Shown here: piece by piece, positions 23,664 to 31,889 of the stretch
How positions within the stretch are numbered: the first letter of the stretch is position 1
Layout: each line of letters starts with the position of its first letter
Origin: an uncultured Agathobaculum sp.
Lineage (GTDB): Bacteria; Bacillota; Clostridia; Oscillospirales; Butyricicoccaceae
Reading direction: 5' to 3'
Length of the DNA stretch: 32,987 bases
NCBI RefSeq assembly: GCF_944384735.1
Contig: NZ_CALWUN010000024.1
Location: 1-32,987, forward strand
Made by a program: the position numbers and the translations under genes
Notes under the pieces: generated by a model
Databases searched by the model: none
The model's input: only the letters and a program-made list of their open reading frames with translations
Told to the model about the DNA's origin: nothing

Positions 23664-24869
23664 ATGGCTAAGGAAAAATTTGACCGCTCCCTGCCGCACG
23701 TTAACATCGGTACTATCGGCCACGTTGACCATGGCAAGACCACGCTGACCGCGGCGATCACCAAGGTGCTGGCTATGGCCGGTGCTGCGGAGTATCAGGC
23801 TTACGACTCCATCGACAAGGCGCCGGAGGAGAAGGAGCGCGGCATTACGATCAATACTGCCCACGTTGAGTATCACACCAAGAACCGTCACTATGCGCAC
23901 GTTGACTGCCCGGGTCACGCCGACTACGTTAAGAACATGATCACCGGCGCTGCTCAGATGGACGGCGCGATTCTGGTTGTATCCTCTGCGGACGGCCCGA
24001 TGCCCCAGACCCGTGAGCACATCCTGCTCGCCCGTCAGGTAGGCGTTCCCTATATCGTTGTATTCATGAACAAGGTTGATCAGGTTGACGACGAGGAGCT
24101 GCTCGATCTGGTTGAGATGGAGATCCGCGACCTGCTGTCCTCCTACGAGTTCCCGGGCGACGACATCCCGGTAATCCGTGGTTCCGCGCTGGCGGTTCTG
24201 ACCTCCGAGTCCACCGATCCGGAGGCGCCGGAGTACGCTTGCATCCGTGAGCTGATGGACGCTGTCGACTCCTATATCCCGACCCCGGACCGTGCTGCTG
24301 ACAAGCCGTTCATCATGCCGGTTGAGGACGTATTCTCCATCACCGGCCGCGGCACCGTTGCTACTGGTCGTGTTGAGCGCGGCCAGCTGAAGATGGGCGA
24401 GGAAGTTGAGATCGTTGGTCTGATGGACGCTCCGCGCAAGACCGTCGTTACCGGCATCGAGATGTTCCGCAAGCTGCTGGACTACGCTGAGGCAGGCGAC
24501 AACATCGGCGCGCTGCTCCGTGGTATCCAGAAGACTGAGATCGAGCGCGGTCAGGTTCTGGCTAAGCCCGGCTCCATCCATCCGCACACTAAGTTCCACG
24601 GTCAGGTTTACGTCCTGAAGAAGGAAGAGGGCGGCCGTCATACCCCGTTCTTTAACAACTACCGTCCCCAGTTCTACTTCCGTACCACCGACGTTACCGG
24701 CGTTATCACGCTGCCGGAAGGCACCGAGATGTGCATGCCGGGCGATAACGTCGAGATGGACGTTGAGCTGATCACCCCGATCGCTATCGAGGAAGGCCTG
24801 CGTTTCGCTATCCGTGAGGGTGGCCGCACCGTAGGTTCCGGCGTTGTTACCAAGGTAAATGCTGACTAA
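23664..24869 (+). CDS. tuf: Elongation factor Tu
   Basis: A 401-residue EF-Tu, which carries aminoacyl-tRNA to the ribosome as a GTP complex. G1 [10 protein letters not shown] (about 18-27), the effector segment [14 protein letters not shown]3 [12 protein letters not shown] and G4 NKVDQVDD are intact. The closing [11 protein letters not shown] is typical. AGGAGGATATCC precedes the ATG. Codon use is shifted towards GTT, GCT and CGT relative to the surrounding GC-ending codons, as expected for a very highly expressed gene. It ends at a perfect terminator. Confidence 0.98.
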   Translation: MAKEKFDRSLPHVNIGTIGHVDHGKTTLTAAITKVLAMAGAAEYQAYDSIDKAPEEKERGITINTAHVEYHTKNRHYAHVDCPGHADYVKNMITGAAQMDGAILVVSSADGPMPQTREHILLARQVGVPYIVVFMNKVDQVDDEELLDLVEMEIRDLLSSYEFPGDDIPVIRGSALAVLTSESTDPEAPEYACIRELMDAVDSYIPTPDRAADKPFIMPVEDVFSITGRGTVATGRVERGQLKMGEEVEIVGLMDAPRKTVVTGIEMFRKLLDYAEAGDNIGALLRGIQKTEIERGQVLAKPGSIHPHTKFHGQVYVLKKEEGGRHTPFFNNYRPQFYFRTTDVTGVITLPEGTEMCMPGDNVEMDVELITPIAIEEGLRFAIREGGRTVGSGVVTKVNAD

Positions 24870-24881
24870 TTCCGGCTTTTC

Positions 24882-24914
24882 AAAACTCCCATGCTTCGGC
24901 ATGGGAGTTTTTTT
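24882..24914 (+). terminator. tuf terminator
   Basis: AAAACTCCCATGC at 24882-24894 pairs with GCATGGGAGTTTT at 24899-24911 around a TTCG tetraloop, followed by more T residues. A textbook strong terminator. Confidence 0.96.
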
Positions 24915-25026
24915 ATGCGGCACCGCACCGCATCGGTACAAGGTTCCAGCAACACCCTGCATTGGGCACATTACACCGGCGTACAGCGTAGCCGGCGGGG
25001 CATACTATCGGCAGGAGGGATGGATG

Positions 25027-25260
25027 ATGCGGGATAAACCGTTGACGCCGGCGCAGCAGGATGCAGCCGGCAAGGTATTTGCGTGGATGGCGTGTTCGAC
25101 GGCGGCCTGTGCGCGGGATGACGCGCCGGACAACATGACAGGGGATGTGGCGGCAGGCGTGGCGCTGCCGCCGGATGGACGAGGCTGCGGCCGTGCGCAG
25201 CCAATCCGCGGCGCGAGCCAGCAGGAGCTGAATGCATGGTGCAAACAGCACGAATGCTGA
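25027..25260 (+). CDS. Small cysteine-containing protein of unknown function
   Basis: A possible 77-residue protein starting MRDKPLTPAQQDAAGKVFAW. I do not recognise it. It has five cysteines (in MACSTAAC, GRGCGR and AWCKQHEC), no signal peptide and no membrane segment. An AGGAGGG site at 25013-25019 is 7 bases before the ATG at 25027 (an ATG at 25024 is too close), which is the main support for it being real. It stands alone after the tuf terminator and before a large inverted repeat. No clear promoter is seen in 24915-25020. It may be a lineage-specific gene or a chance frame. Confidence 0.5.
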   Translation: MRDKPLTPAQQDAAGKVFAWMACSTAACARDDAPDNMTGDVAAGVALPPDGRGCGRAQPIRGASQQELNAWCKQHEC

Positions 25261-25264
25261 GCGC

Positions 25265-25309
25265 ACAGGGGCGAGGCCGCCGGGGAAAAACCGGCGGCTT
25301 TGCCCCTGT
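25265..25309 (+). terminator. Large inverted repeat, probable terminator
   Basis: ACAGGGGC (25265-25272) pairs with GCCCCTGT (25302-25309) and, inside it, GCCGCCGG pairs with CCGGCGGC (25291-25298) around an A-rich loop. The T run after it is weak (CCCGGTTTTAC), so strength is uncertain. Confidence 0.6.
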
Positions 25310-25315
25310 CCCGGT

Positions 25316-25344
25316 TTTACATTTGCGTTGGATTGTGCTATAAT
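25316..25344 (+). promoter_or_regulatory. Promoter upstream of the 99-residue gene and recD2
   Basis: TTTACA at 25316-25321 and TATAAT at 25339-25344, 17 bases apart, with TGC immediately before the -10 (extended -10). It lies just after the inverted repeat. Confidence 0.8.
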
Positions 25345-25441
25345 AATTCAATCAATGCAAAACGGCAGTGCCTTGGTGCACAGGGGATGCACGCACCTTT
25401 TGTCAGTATACGGCATAGTCTGCCCACAGGAGGGGAGGCGT

Positions 25442-25741
25442 ATGTCAGTGTTTTGGCAGTCTGTGCTGGCGGTGTTTGCCGCTGTCGGCTTTTACACCCT
25501 GCTGCATACGGTGTACGAGGTGGTCGCAAGCCGCGTGCTGCGCATGCACGGTACGGCGGAGTTGACGCTGTACGGCGATGGCGCGGATGCCGCCAGCGAG
25601 CAGTTGATCCGCATTGCGCTGCGCATGCGGCGGCAGTATCTGCCCGGTATGACGATCACCTTTGTCGAGATCGGAAACGGCAGGGAGCCGAACGCGGCCC
25701 GGTATCTGGCCGCGCGGCAGGACATCATGTACTTGGAATAA
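25442..25741 (+). CDS. Membrane-anchored small protein of unknown function
   Basis: A 99-residue protein with one N-terminal hydrophobic segment (about residues 3-25, VFWQSVLAVFAAVGFYTLLH) and a cytoplasmic or external domain of about 70 residues containing LTLYGDGADAASEQLIRIAL and YLPGMTITFVEIG. I cannot assign a family. AGGAGGGGAGGCGT precedes the ATG, a strong site, and a good promoter lies 100 bases upstream. recD2 starts about 20 bases after it, so the two are probably one transcript, but nothing in the sequence ties its job to DNA repair. Confidence 0.75.
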   Translation: MSVFWQSVLAVFAAVGFYTLLHTVYEVVASRVLRMHGTAELTLYGDGADAASEQLIRIALRMRRQYLPGMTITFVEIGNGREPNAARYLAARQDIMYLE

Positions 25742-25761
25742 GGGAAAAGGGACGGTTGCGC

Positions 25762-28023
25762 TTGGACGAGAAGGAATATCTGCTCATCCGTGGTACGGTG
25801 GAGCAGGTTGTGTTTTACAATCAGGAAAACGGGTACGCCGTGCTGCGCCTGCTTGCGCAGGACGGCGCGGAAGTGACCGCGACGGGCACCTTCCCCAATA
25901 TCGGGCTGGGGGAGGAGGTCATCCTGACCGGCGTTTGGGTGACCCACCCGTCCTACGGCGAGCAGTTTGCGGCAGAGGCGTTTGAACGCCGTCTGCCCAG
26001 TTCGGTGCGCGGCATTGCAGAGTACTTAGGTTCGGGCGTGATCCGCGGCGTAGGGCCGCGGCTGGCCGGACGCATCGCGGAGAAATTCGGGGAGGACACG
26101 TTCGAGGTGCTGGCCAACGAGCCGGAGCGGTTGACCGATATCCGCGGGATCACGGCAAAAAAAGCGCGCGAGATCGGGCGGCAGTTTACCGAACAGAATG
26201 AAATGCGCCTACTGATGGAGTTTCTGGCCGAGCACGCCCTTCCGGTCTCGCTCACACCGCTGCTGTATAAGCGCCTGCATGACAGCGCGATCGACGCGCT
26301 GTGCGAAAACCCGTACCTGCTGTGCGACCCGTATTACGACGTCGATTTCCGTCTGGCGGATGGGTTGGCGATGGAATTGGGGCTGTCGCTGCTGTCGGAT
26401 GAGCGCGCGGACGCAGGCGTGCAGTACACGCTGGTGTATAATCTGGATAACGGGCATACGTTTATCCCGGTCGAAAAACTGACGCATGCGGTATGCATGC
26501 TGCTGTCGGACGACGATGTGGTGTTCGATGAAGCGCGCGCGATGGACAGCATCGAGCGCCTGCGCGAAAAGGGACAGCTGGTGCGCGAGCATATTGCCGG
26601 ACGCGATGCGGTATACCTGCGGGATATGCACGATGCGGAGGCGTTCCTTGCCGAGATGCTCGGCAGCATGGCCGAGCATAGCTACCAATATGATTTTGAC
26701 GTCGACGCGCTGCTGCAGGCGCTGGTACAGGATAGCCCGGTGCCATATTCGGACAAGCAGCAGCGGGCGATTGCCACAGCGGCGCGCAACGGTCTGGTTA
26801 TCCTGACCGGTGGGCCGGGTACGGGCAAAACGACGACCGTGCGCGGTATTTTACAGGTGTTCGAGGCGCTGGGGCTGAATACGCTGCTGGCGGCGCCGAC
26901 CGGACGCGCGGCCAAGCGGCTGTCCGACCTGACCGGTATGGAGGCAAAAACAATCCACCGCCTGCTGGAAGCGGGCTTCGGCCCGGGCGGGCGCACGGCC
27001 TTTGCCCGCAACCTGACCAACCCGCTCGAGTGCGACGCGGTCATTCTGGACGAGGTTTCGATGGTCGATATCACGTTGATGCAGGCGATGCTGTCCGCGC
27101 TGCCTTATGGGGCGCGGCTGGTGTTAGTGGGCGATGCCGACCAGCTACCGCCGGTCGGGCCGGGCAACTTCCTGCGCGACCTGATCACCTCCCAGCGCGT
27201 GCCGACCATCCAGCTGACCGAGATCTTCCGGCAGGCGCAGCAGTCCGATATCGTCATGAACGCCCACGCGGTCAACGAAGGGCGGATGCCGGTGCCGTCC
27301 GGCGCAGACGGCGACTTTTTTATGATGCGGCGCAGCGACCCCGCCGCCGTGATCGAGACGGTGGCGCAGCTGTGCGCGACGCGTCTGCCCAAGCATTACG
27401 GCCTATTGCCGGCGCAGATCCAAGTGCTCTCGCCGGCCAAGCGGCAGGGGAGCGGTACGATCGCACTCAACCGGCGATTGCAGCAGGCGCTTAACCCGCC
27501 GGACGAAGGCAAGCAGGAAAAGCGCTTTGGCGACTGGGTATTCCGCGAGGGCGACCGCGTCATGCAGGTGCGCAATAATTACGACATCATTTGGGAAAAG
27601 GGCGCGGACGGCGAGCAGGGCACGGGCGTCTTTAACGGCGACGTGGGCGAGATCGTGCAGATTTTCCCGCGGCAGGAGTGCATGGTCGTGCGGTTTGACG
27701 AACGTCTGGCGACCTATACCTACGATATGCTGGGCGAGCTGGAGCTGGCCTATGCCGTTACCGTCCATAAATCGCAGGGCAGCGAGTTTGAAGCGGTCGT
27801 GCTGGCGCTGTCCGACGGCTTGCCGCGCAAGCTGCTCACGCGCAATATCCTGTACACCGCCATTACGCGCGCCAAGCAGCTGCTGGTGATCGTCGGCAGT
27901 CAGGATGTGGTGGCCTATATGGTCGGCAACAACCAGAAGGGGCGGCGGTACAGCGCGCTGCGCGCGCGGCTGCGCGGGGATGCGCGCCCGGAGGACGCGC
28001 AAAACGGCGCCAACGCCGGGTGA
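25762..28023 (+). CDS. recD2: RecD2 family ATP-dependent DNA helicase
   Basis: A 753-residue superfamily 1B helicase of the RecD2/YrrC type, which acts without RecBC and unwinds DNA 5' to 3'. An N-terminal OB-like region (from RGTVEQVVFYNQENGYAVL) and helix-hairpin-helix repeats precede the motor. Walker A GGPGTGKT (350-357), motif II DEVSMVD (430-436), motif III GDADQLPPVGPGNFLRD, and near the C-terminus TVHKSQGSEFEAVVL and YTAITRAKQLLVIVG are clear. No ATG fits; I chose TTG at 25762 (giving LDEKEYLLIRG) after a weak AAAAGGGACGG, with a TTG at 25756 as the alternative. The open frame extends further left but overlaps the preceding gene. Confidence 0.93.
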   Translation: MDEKEYLLIRGTVEQVVFYNQENGYAVLRLLAQDGAEVTATGTFPNIGLGEEVILTGVWVTHPSYGEQFAAEAFERRLPSSVRGIAEYLGSGVIRGVGPRLAGRIAEKFGEDTFEVLANEPERLTDIRGITAKKAREIGRQFTEQNEMRLLMEFLAEHALPVSLTPLLYKRLHDSAIDALCENPYLLCDPYYDVDFRLADGLAMELGLSLLSDERADAGVQYTLVYNLDNGHTFIPVEKLTHAVCMLLSDDDVVFDEARAMDSIERLREKGQLVREHIAGRDAVYLRDMHDAEAFLAEMLGSMAEHSYQYDFDVDALLQALVQDSPVPYSDKQQRAIATAARNGLVILTGGPGTGKTTTVRGILQVFEALGLNTLLAAPTGRAAKRLSDLTGMEAKTIHRLLEAGFGPGGRTAFARNLTNPLECDAVILDEVSMVDITLMQAMLSALPYGARLVLVGDADQLPPVGPGNFLRDLITSQRVPTIQLTEIFRQAQQSDIVMNAHAVNEGRMPVPSGADGDFFMMRRSDPAAVIETVAQLCATRLPKHYGLLPAQIQVLSPAKRQGSGTIALNRRLQQALNPPDEGKQEKRFGDWVFREGDRVMQVRNNYDIIWEKGADGEQGTGVFNGDVGEIVQIFPRQECMVVRFDERLATYTYDMLGELELAYAVTVHKSQGSEFEAVVLALSDGLPRKLLTRNILYTAITRAKQLLVIVGSQDVVAYMVGNNQKGRRYSALRARLRGDARPEDAQNGANAG

Positions 28024-28059
28024 GCTGCAGTCCGGCCGACAACAATTTTGCAAATAGCC

Positions 28060-28089
28060 TTGAAAACGGCGGGATACATAGGGTATAAT
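28060..28089 (+). promoter_or_regulatory. SigA-type promoter of mreB
   Basis: TTGAAA at 28060-28065 and TATAAT at 28084-28089 with an 18-base spacer, about 40 bases before the mreB start. Confidence 0.75.
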
Positions 28090-28129
28090 AATACTGCTGC
28101 TATGTGTGGTAACAGAGCAAAAAGGATGT

Positions 28130-29203
28130 ATGAAGAGTATGGCTTCTTTTTTGGAAACGATTGCGAAAAAGTTTTCGCTTTTCTCCAGCGACATCGGCAT
28201 TGATCTTGGCACGGCAACCGTACTGGTGTATGTAAAGGGCAAGGGCGTGGTGCTCAACGAGCCGTCCGTTGTTGCGGTGGACAAGGTTTCCGGCAAAATC
28301 TTGTCGGTCGGCGCGGAGGCGCAGAAGATGCTCGGCCGTACGCCGGGCAATATCATCGCCATCCGTCCGCTGCGCGAGGGCGTGATTTCGGACTATGAGA
28401 TGACCGAGCGCATGATCAAGGAATTCATCCGCAAGGTGCAGGGCTTCCGTCTGTTCAAGCCCAATGTGGTTATCTGTGTACCGTCGATCATCACCGAGGT
28501 AGAAGAACGCGCCGTCATCGACGCGGGCACACAGGCGGGCGCCAAGCGCGTGTTCCTGATCGAGGAGCCGGTCGCGGCTGCGATCGGCGCAGGCATTGAC
28601 ATTGCCAAGCCGAACGGCAACATGGTCGTCGACATCGGTGGCGGCACGACCGACGTCGCGGTCATTTCGCTCGGCGGCATCGTCGAGTCGACTTCGATCA
28701 AGATCGCGGGCGACAAGTTCGACGAGGCGATCGTCAAGTATGTGCGCCGCAAGCACAACGCGCTGATCGGTGAGCGCACAGCCGAGCAGATCAAAAAGAC
28801 CATCGGCTGTGTCTATCCGCGCACCGAGGAGGTCACGATGGAGGTCAAGGGCCGCTGCCTGATGACCGGCCTGCCGCGCACGTTCACGGTCAACTCGACC
28901 GAGATTTTGGACGCGCTGGAAGAGGTGAGCGCATCGATCGTCGAGGCGATCCATTGGGTCATCGAGCGCACGCCACCCGAGCTGACAGGTGATATCTCGA
29001 CCAACGGCATCGTCATGACCGGCGGCGGGTCGCTGATCTGGGGCTTTGACAAGCTGGTCGCGTCCAAGACCGGCATCCCGACGCATGTGGCGGACGAGGC
29101 GATTTCCTGCGTGGCATACGGCACGGGCAACTGTCTGGAAAACCTGTCCGGTATGCAGGACGGCACGATGAACCTGTCGCGTCAGCGTCAGATGATGCAG
29201 TAA
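28130..29203 (+). CDS. mreB: MreB/Mbl family rod-shape actin homologue
   Basis: A 357-residue bacterial actin that guides lateral wall synthesis at the inner membrane face. Phosphate-1 DIGIDLGTATVLVY follows an N-terminal stretch MASFLETIAKKFSLFSS that looks like an amphipathic membrane-binding helix. Phosphate-2 VVDIGGGTTDVAVIS, EEPVAAAIG and the adenosine motif MTGGGSLIWGFDKL are intact. The start is uncertain: AAAAAGG lies 4 bases before the ATG at 28130, and the in-frame ATG at 28139 would shorten it by three residues; an upstream GTG at 28106 is unlikely. No mreC or mreD follows, so this is a stand-alone copy such as Mbl or MreBH. It ends at its own terminator. Confidence 0.93.
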   Translation: MKSMASFLETIAKKFSLFSSDIGIDLGTATVLVYVKGKGVVLNEPSVVAVDKVSGKILSVGAEAQKMLGRTPGNIIAIRPLREGVISDYEMTERMIKEFIRKVQGFRLFKPNVVICVPSIITEVEERAVIDAGTQAGAKRVFLIEEPVAAAIGAGIDIAKPNGNMVVDIGGGTTDVAVISLGGIVESTSIKIAGDKFDEAIVKYVRRKHNALIGERTAEQIKKTIGCVYPRTEEVTMEVKGRCLMTGLPRTFTVNSTEILDALEEVSASIVEAIHWVIERTPPELTGDISTNGIVMTGGGSLIWGFDKLVASKTGIPTHVADEAISCVAYGTGNCLENLSGMQDGTMNLSRQRQMMQ

Positions 29204-29221
29204 AACGGCGTAAGTATGAGC

Positions 29222-29250
29222 AAACACCCGCCGAACGGGCGGGTGTTTTT
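29222..29250 (+). terminator. mreB terminator
   Basis: AAACACCCGCC at 29222-29232 pairs with GGCGGGTGTTT at 29238-29248 around a 5-base loop, followed by TT. Confidence 0.88.
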
Positions 29251-29289
29251 ATGCGGTCAGGATGATGGGATGGCTGCTGGAGGGACGGC

Positions 29290-29811
29290 ATGACCGAGCA
29301 GGAAAAATACATGAAGGCGGCGTTGCGTCTGGCACAAAAAGCGGCCGACGAGGGCGAGGTGCCGGTCGGCGCGGTGGTCGTGTGCGACGGGAAGATCGTC
29401 GGCCGCGGCCGCAACCGGCGCGAGGGTAAGAAGAACGCGCTGCACCACGCCGAGATCGAGGCGATCGGCAAGGCGTGCAAAAAGCTCGGCGGGTGGCGGC
29501 TGCATCGGTGTGACCTGTATGTCACGCTGGAGCCATGCCCGATGTGCGCGGGGGCAATCATCAACGCTCGCATCAAAACCGTGTATTACGGCGCGGCCGA
29601 TCCCAAGGCCGGCTCGTGCGGGTCGGTGGTCGACCTGTTTGCGCTGCCGTATAATCATCAGCCGACGCTGGTCCCCGGCCTGCTGGAGGCCGAATGCGCG
29701 CAGGTGCTGCGGGATTTTTTCGCTGCACTGCGTGAAAAGCGCAAGGAGGAACGTCAACAGCGCAGGATGACGCCGGATACGGCGTTTGACATAAATCAGC
29801 AAAATCAATAA
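29290..29811 (+). CDS. tadA: tRNA-specific adenosine deaminase
   Basis: A 173-residue cytidine/deoxycytidylate deaminase-fold enzyme that converts the wobble adenosine of tRNA-Arg(ACG) to inosine. The zinc site is formed by HAE (H53, proton-shuttle E55) and PCPMCAGA (C83, C86). VPVGAVVV before it and ARIKTVYYGAADPKAGS after it match TadA. The basic tail after residue 145 is longer than needed. GGAGGGACGGC precedes the ATG. A transporter gene starts 13 bases after the stop, so the two may be co-transcribed. Confidence 0.95.
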   Translation: MTEQEKYMKAALRLAQKAADEGEVPVGAVVVCDGKIVGRGRNRREGKKNALHHAEIEAIGKACKKLGGWRLHRCDLYVTLEPCPMCAGAIINARIKTVYYGAADPKAGSCGSVVDLFALPYNHQPTLVPGLLEAECAQVLRDFFAALREKRKEERQQRRMTPDTAFDINQQNQ

Positions 29812-29824
29812 GGGGTAAAAACCA

Positions 29825-31195
29825 ATGCAAAGAGAGAGACTCGGCTCGCGTCTCGGGTTCATCCTGCTGTCGGCAGGATGCGCGATCGGCGTGGGCAATG
29901 TGTGGAAATTTCCGTGGATGGTCGGCCAGTACGGCGGCGGCGCGTTCGTCGTTTTTTATGTGATCTTCCTGCTCATCCTCGGTTTGCCGATTATGACGAT
30001 GGAGTTCGCGGTCGGCCGTGCCAGCCAGAAAAGCCCGGTGCGCGCCTATCAGGAGCTGGAAAAGCCCGGCCAGAAGTGGCACATCCACGGTTATCTGGCG
30101 ATGATCGGCAACTATCTGCTGATGATGTTTTACACCACAGTGTGCGGTTGGATGCTGCACTACTTTTATCTGACCGCCTCCGGCCGCTTTGTCGGCGTGG
30201 ATACGGCGCAGGTGCAGGCGGTGTTCCCGGAAATGCTCAGCCAGCCGGGCGTGCTGGTCGGCTGGATGGTCGTGGTGGTCGTGCTCGGCTTCCTGATCAA
30301 TTCGTTCGGCCTGCAGGGCGGTCTGGAGCGCGTGACCAAGGTGATGATGATCGCGCTGCTGTGCATCATGGTCGTGCTTGCGGTCAACAGTATCCTGACG
30401 GAAGGCGCGGGCGCGGGCCTGCAGTTCTACCTCATCCCCGATCTGGGACGTATGCAGCAGGCGGGCGTGGTCAACGTCATCGTCGGCGCGATGAATCAGG
30501 CGTTCTTCACGCTGTCGCTCGGCATCGGCGCGATGGCGATTTTCGGCAGCTATATCGGCAAGGGGCGTGCGCTGCTGGGCGAGGCGGTCAATGTTGCGAT
30601 TTTGGATACGTTTGTTGCCTTTACCGCCGGTTTGATCATCTTTCCGGCCTGTTTTGCCTTTGGCGTGTCGCCGGACTCCGGCCCGAACCTGATTTTCGTC
30701 ACGTTGCCCAATATCTTCAACCATATGCCGCTGGGTCGGCTTTGGGGCAGCCTCTTCTTTGTGTTTATGGCGTTCGCGGCGTTCTCGACCGTGCTGGCAG
30801 TGTTTGAGAACATCATGTCCTGCTGCATGGACCTGACCGGCTGGGGTCGGAAAAAGGTCGCGCTGCTCAACATTGTGTTGGTGACGCTGCTGTCGCTGCC
30901 GTGTGCGCTGGGCTACAACGTCTGGTCGTCCTTCCAGCCGTTCGGCCCGAACAGCGCGGTGCTCGATCTGGAGGATTTTCTGGTCTCCAACATCTGGCTG
31001 CCGCTGGGCTCGCTGGTCTATCTGCTGTTCTGCACCAGCCGCTTTGGCTGGGGCTGGAAGAACTTCAAGGAGGAGGCCAATGAGGGCGGCGGACTCAAGG
31101 TGCGGGACGGCATCCGGTTCTATGTCAGCTATATCCTGCCGGTGATCGTGCTGGTGATTTTTGTGCTGGGCATCAAGGATAAGTTTTTTGCGTAA
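29825..31195 (+). CDS. Sodium-dependent neurotransmitter:sodium symporter (NSS) family transporter
   Basis: A 456-residue membrane protein with about eleven to twelve hydrophobic helices, the size of bacterial LeuT/MhsT-type transporters. The first helix GCAIGVGNVWKFPWMVGQYG carries the unwound sodium and substrate-binding segment of the family, and helix 6 (NQAFFTLSLGIGAMAIFGSY) the second. By family knowledge it imports an amino acid (for example tryptophan, tyrosine or leucine) with sodium; the ligand cannot be read. AAGGGGTAAAAACC precedes the ATG. It follows tadA closely, with no promoter between them. Confidence 0.94.
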   Translation: MQRERLGSRLGFILLSAGCAIGVGNVWKFPWMVGQYGGGAFVVFYVIFLLILGLPIMTMEFAVGRASQKSPVRAYQELEKPGQKWHIHGYLAMIGNYLLMMFYTTVCGWMLHYFYLTASGRFVGVDTAQVQAVFPEMLSQPGVLVGWMVVVVVLGFLINSFGLQGGLERVTKVMMIALLCIMVVLAVNSILTEGAGAGLQFYLIPDLGRMQQAGVVNVIVGAMNQAFFTLSLGIGAMAIFGSYIGKGRALLGEAVNVAILDTFVAFTAGLIIFPACFAFGVSPDSGPNLIFVTLPNIFNHMPLGRLWGSLFFVFMAFAAFSTVLAVFENIMSCCMDLTGWGRKKVALLNIVLVTLLSLPCALGYNVWSSFQPFGPNSAVLDLEDFLVSNIWLPLGSLVYLLFCTSRFGWGWKNFKEEANEGGGLKVRDGIRFYVSYILPVIVLVIFVLGIKDKFFA

Positions 31196-31201
31196 AATGT
31201 C

Positions 31202-31230
31202 TTGAAAAATCGGGTGCGATGCGGTATAAT
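31202..31230 (+). promoter_or_regulatory. Promoter of the tRNA-Leu gene
   Basis: TTGAAA at 31202-31207 and TATAAT at 31225-31230 with a 17-base spacer, starting 7 bases after the transporter stop. It leaves a long leader of about 150 bases before the tRNA. The inverted repeat GGGTGCGA/TCGCACCC (31212-31219 and 31239-31246) encloses the -10. Confidence 0.8.
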
Positions 31231-31387
31231 ACTTCGTGTCGCACCCCTGATTTTCCGGTTTGCTGTGGTTGGGCGCGCTGTGGTGCGCCGATTGCAAAGG
31301 AAGGGCAACAGACGCTGCAAGGCAGGCGTGCCATTGCGAGCCATGTGCAAGCAAACCATACAGGATGGATCGAGGTGACAAATTTAT

Positions 31388-31472
31388 GCCGGTGTGGCGG
31401 AATTGGTAGACGCACCGCACTCAAAATGCGGCGGAGCGATCCGTGCCGGTTCGAGTCCGGCCACCGGCACCA
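31388..31472 (+). tRNA. tRNA-Leu (anticodon CAA)
   Basis: A complete 85-base class II tRNA with encoded CCA. The acceptor arms are GCCGGTG and CACCGGC. The anticodon stem CCGCA/TGCGG holds the loop CTCAAAA, giving CAA, which reads the leucine codon UUG. A long variable arm (CGGAGCGATCCG) and the T-arm GCCGG-TTCGAGT-CCGGC fit leucine tRNAs. The gene is intact although recombinase genes begin 57 bases after it. Confidence 0.97.
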
Positions 31473-31474
31473 AT

Positions 31475-31525
31475 GCGAATGGTGATACAGTATTTGAAAA
31501 ATGCTGTATCACCATTCGCTTTTTA
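31475..31525 (+). terminator. tRNA-Leu terminator
   Basis: GCGAATGGTGATACAG at 31475-31490 is perfectly complementary to 31504-31519 (16 pairs), followed by TTTTTATT. The stop codon of the converging minus-strand recombinase gene begins only a few bases beyond it. Confidence 0.93.
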
Positions 31526-31528
31526 TTG

Positions 31529-31885
31529 CTACAAGCAAATGGTGGATGCGGTCAGCGTGACTTGATCCTTTATAGAGACCAAGCCGACGCCGAATTCTTG
31601 CAGGCGCTTCATATACGCATAGGTATCCAAGCAACCGCGACACAGCTGGGTCATGCTCTTTACGACCACGGCATCCATCCTCCCGTCTGAGGCCGCCTGT
31701 GTGACCTCCCTCAGTCCGGGCCGGTCAGGAAAAACACCGCTTCGGATTTCGCGGGTTTCTCCGGCAATTACCCATCCCTGCTCTTTTACCCAGCAGCGCA
31801 GGTACTCCATCTGGCAGTCCAACACTTGGCTTGTGCCACCTCGGTCAATCCGCCCGTAAAGCCAGACACGCTTTGGCGCTATCAT
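31529..31885 (-). CDS. Small resolvase-domain protein with degenerate catalytic motif
   Basis: A 118-residue protein formed of a serine-recombinase N-terminal domain only. It starts MIAPKRVWLYGRIDRGGTSQ and later has SGVFPDRPGL, VVKSMTQLCRG and GVGLVSIKDQV, matching the order of motifs in resolvases. The nucleophilic serine expected after YxR(V/I) is Asp, and the DRLGR-like motif reads TQLCR, so one catalytic arginine is also missing. Recombination by this protein alone is therefore unlikely. It starts 4 bases after the stop of the large recombinase gene, with which it must be co-transcribed. It may be an accessory protein or a decayed third recombinase. GC content looks lower than in the housekeeping genes. 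Confidence 0.75.
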   Translation of the reverse strand: MIAPKRVWLYGRIDRGGTSQVLDCQMEYLRCWVKEQGWVIAGETREIRSGVFPDRPGLREVTQAASDGRMDAVVVKSMTQLCRGCLDTYAYMKRLQEFGVGLVSIKDQVTLTASTICL

Positions 31886-31889
31886 GCGA

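Noticed and set aside
25300-25761. Upstream in-frame extension of recD2 by about 154 codons
   Set aside because: It crosses a promoter and an independent gene with a strong ribosome binding site, and RecD2 homology begins at LDEKEYLLIRG.
29573-31420. A 615-codon open frame antisense to the NSS transporter and tadA end
   Set aside because: His/Arg/Asp-rich shadow of hydrophobic codons on the plus strand, without a start signal.
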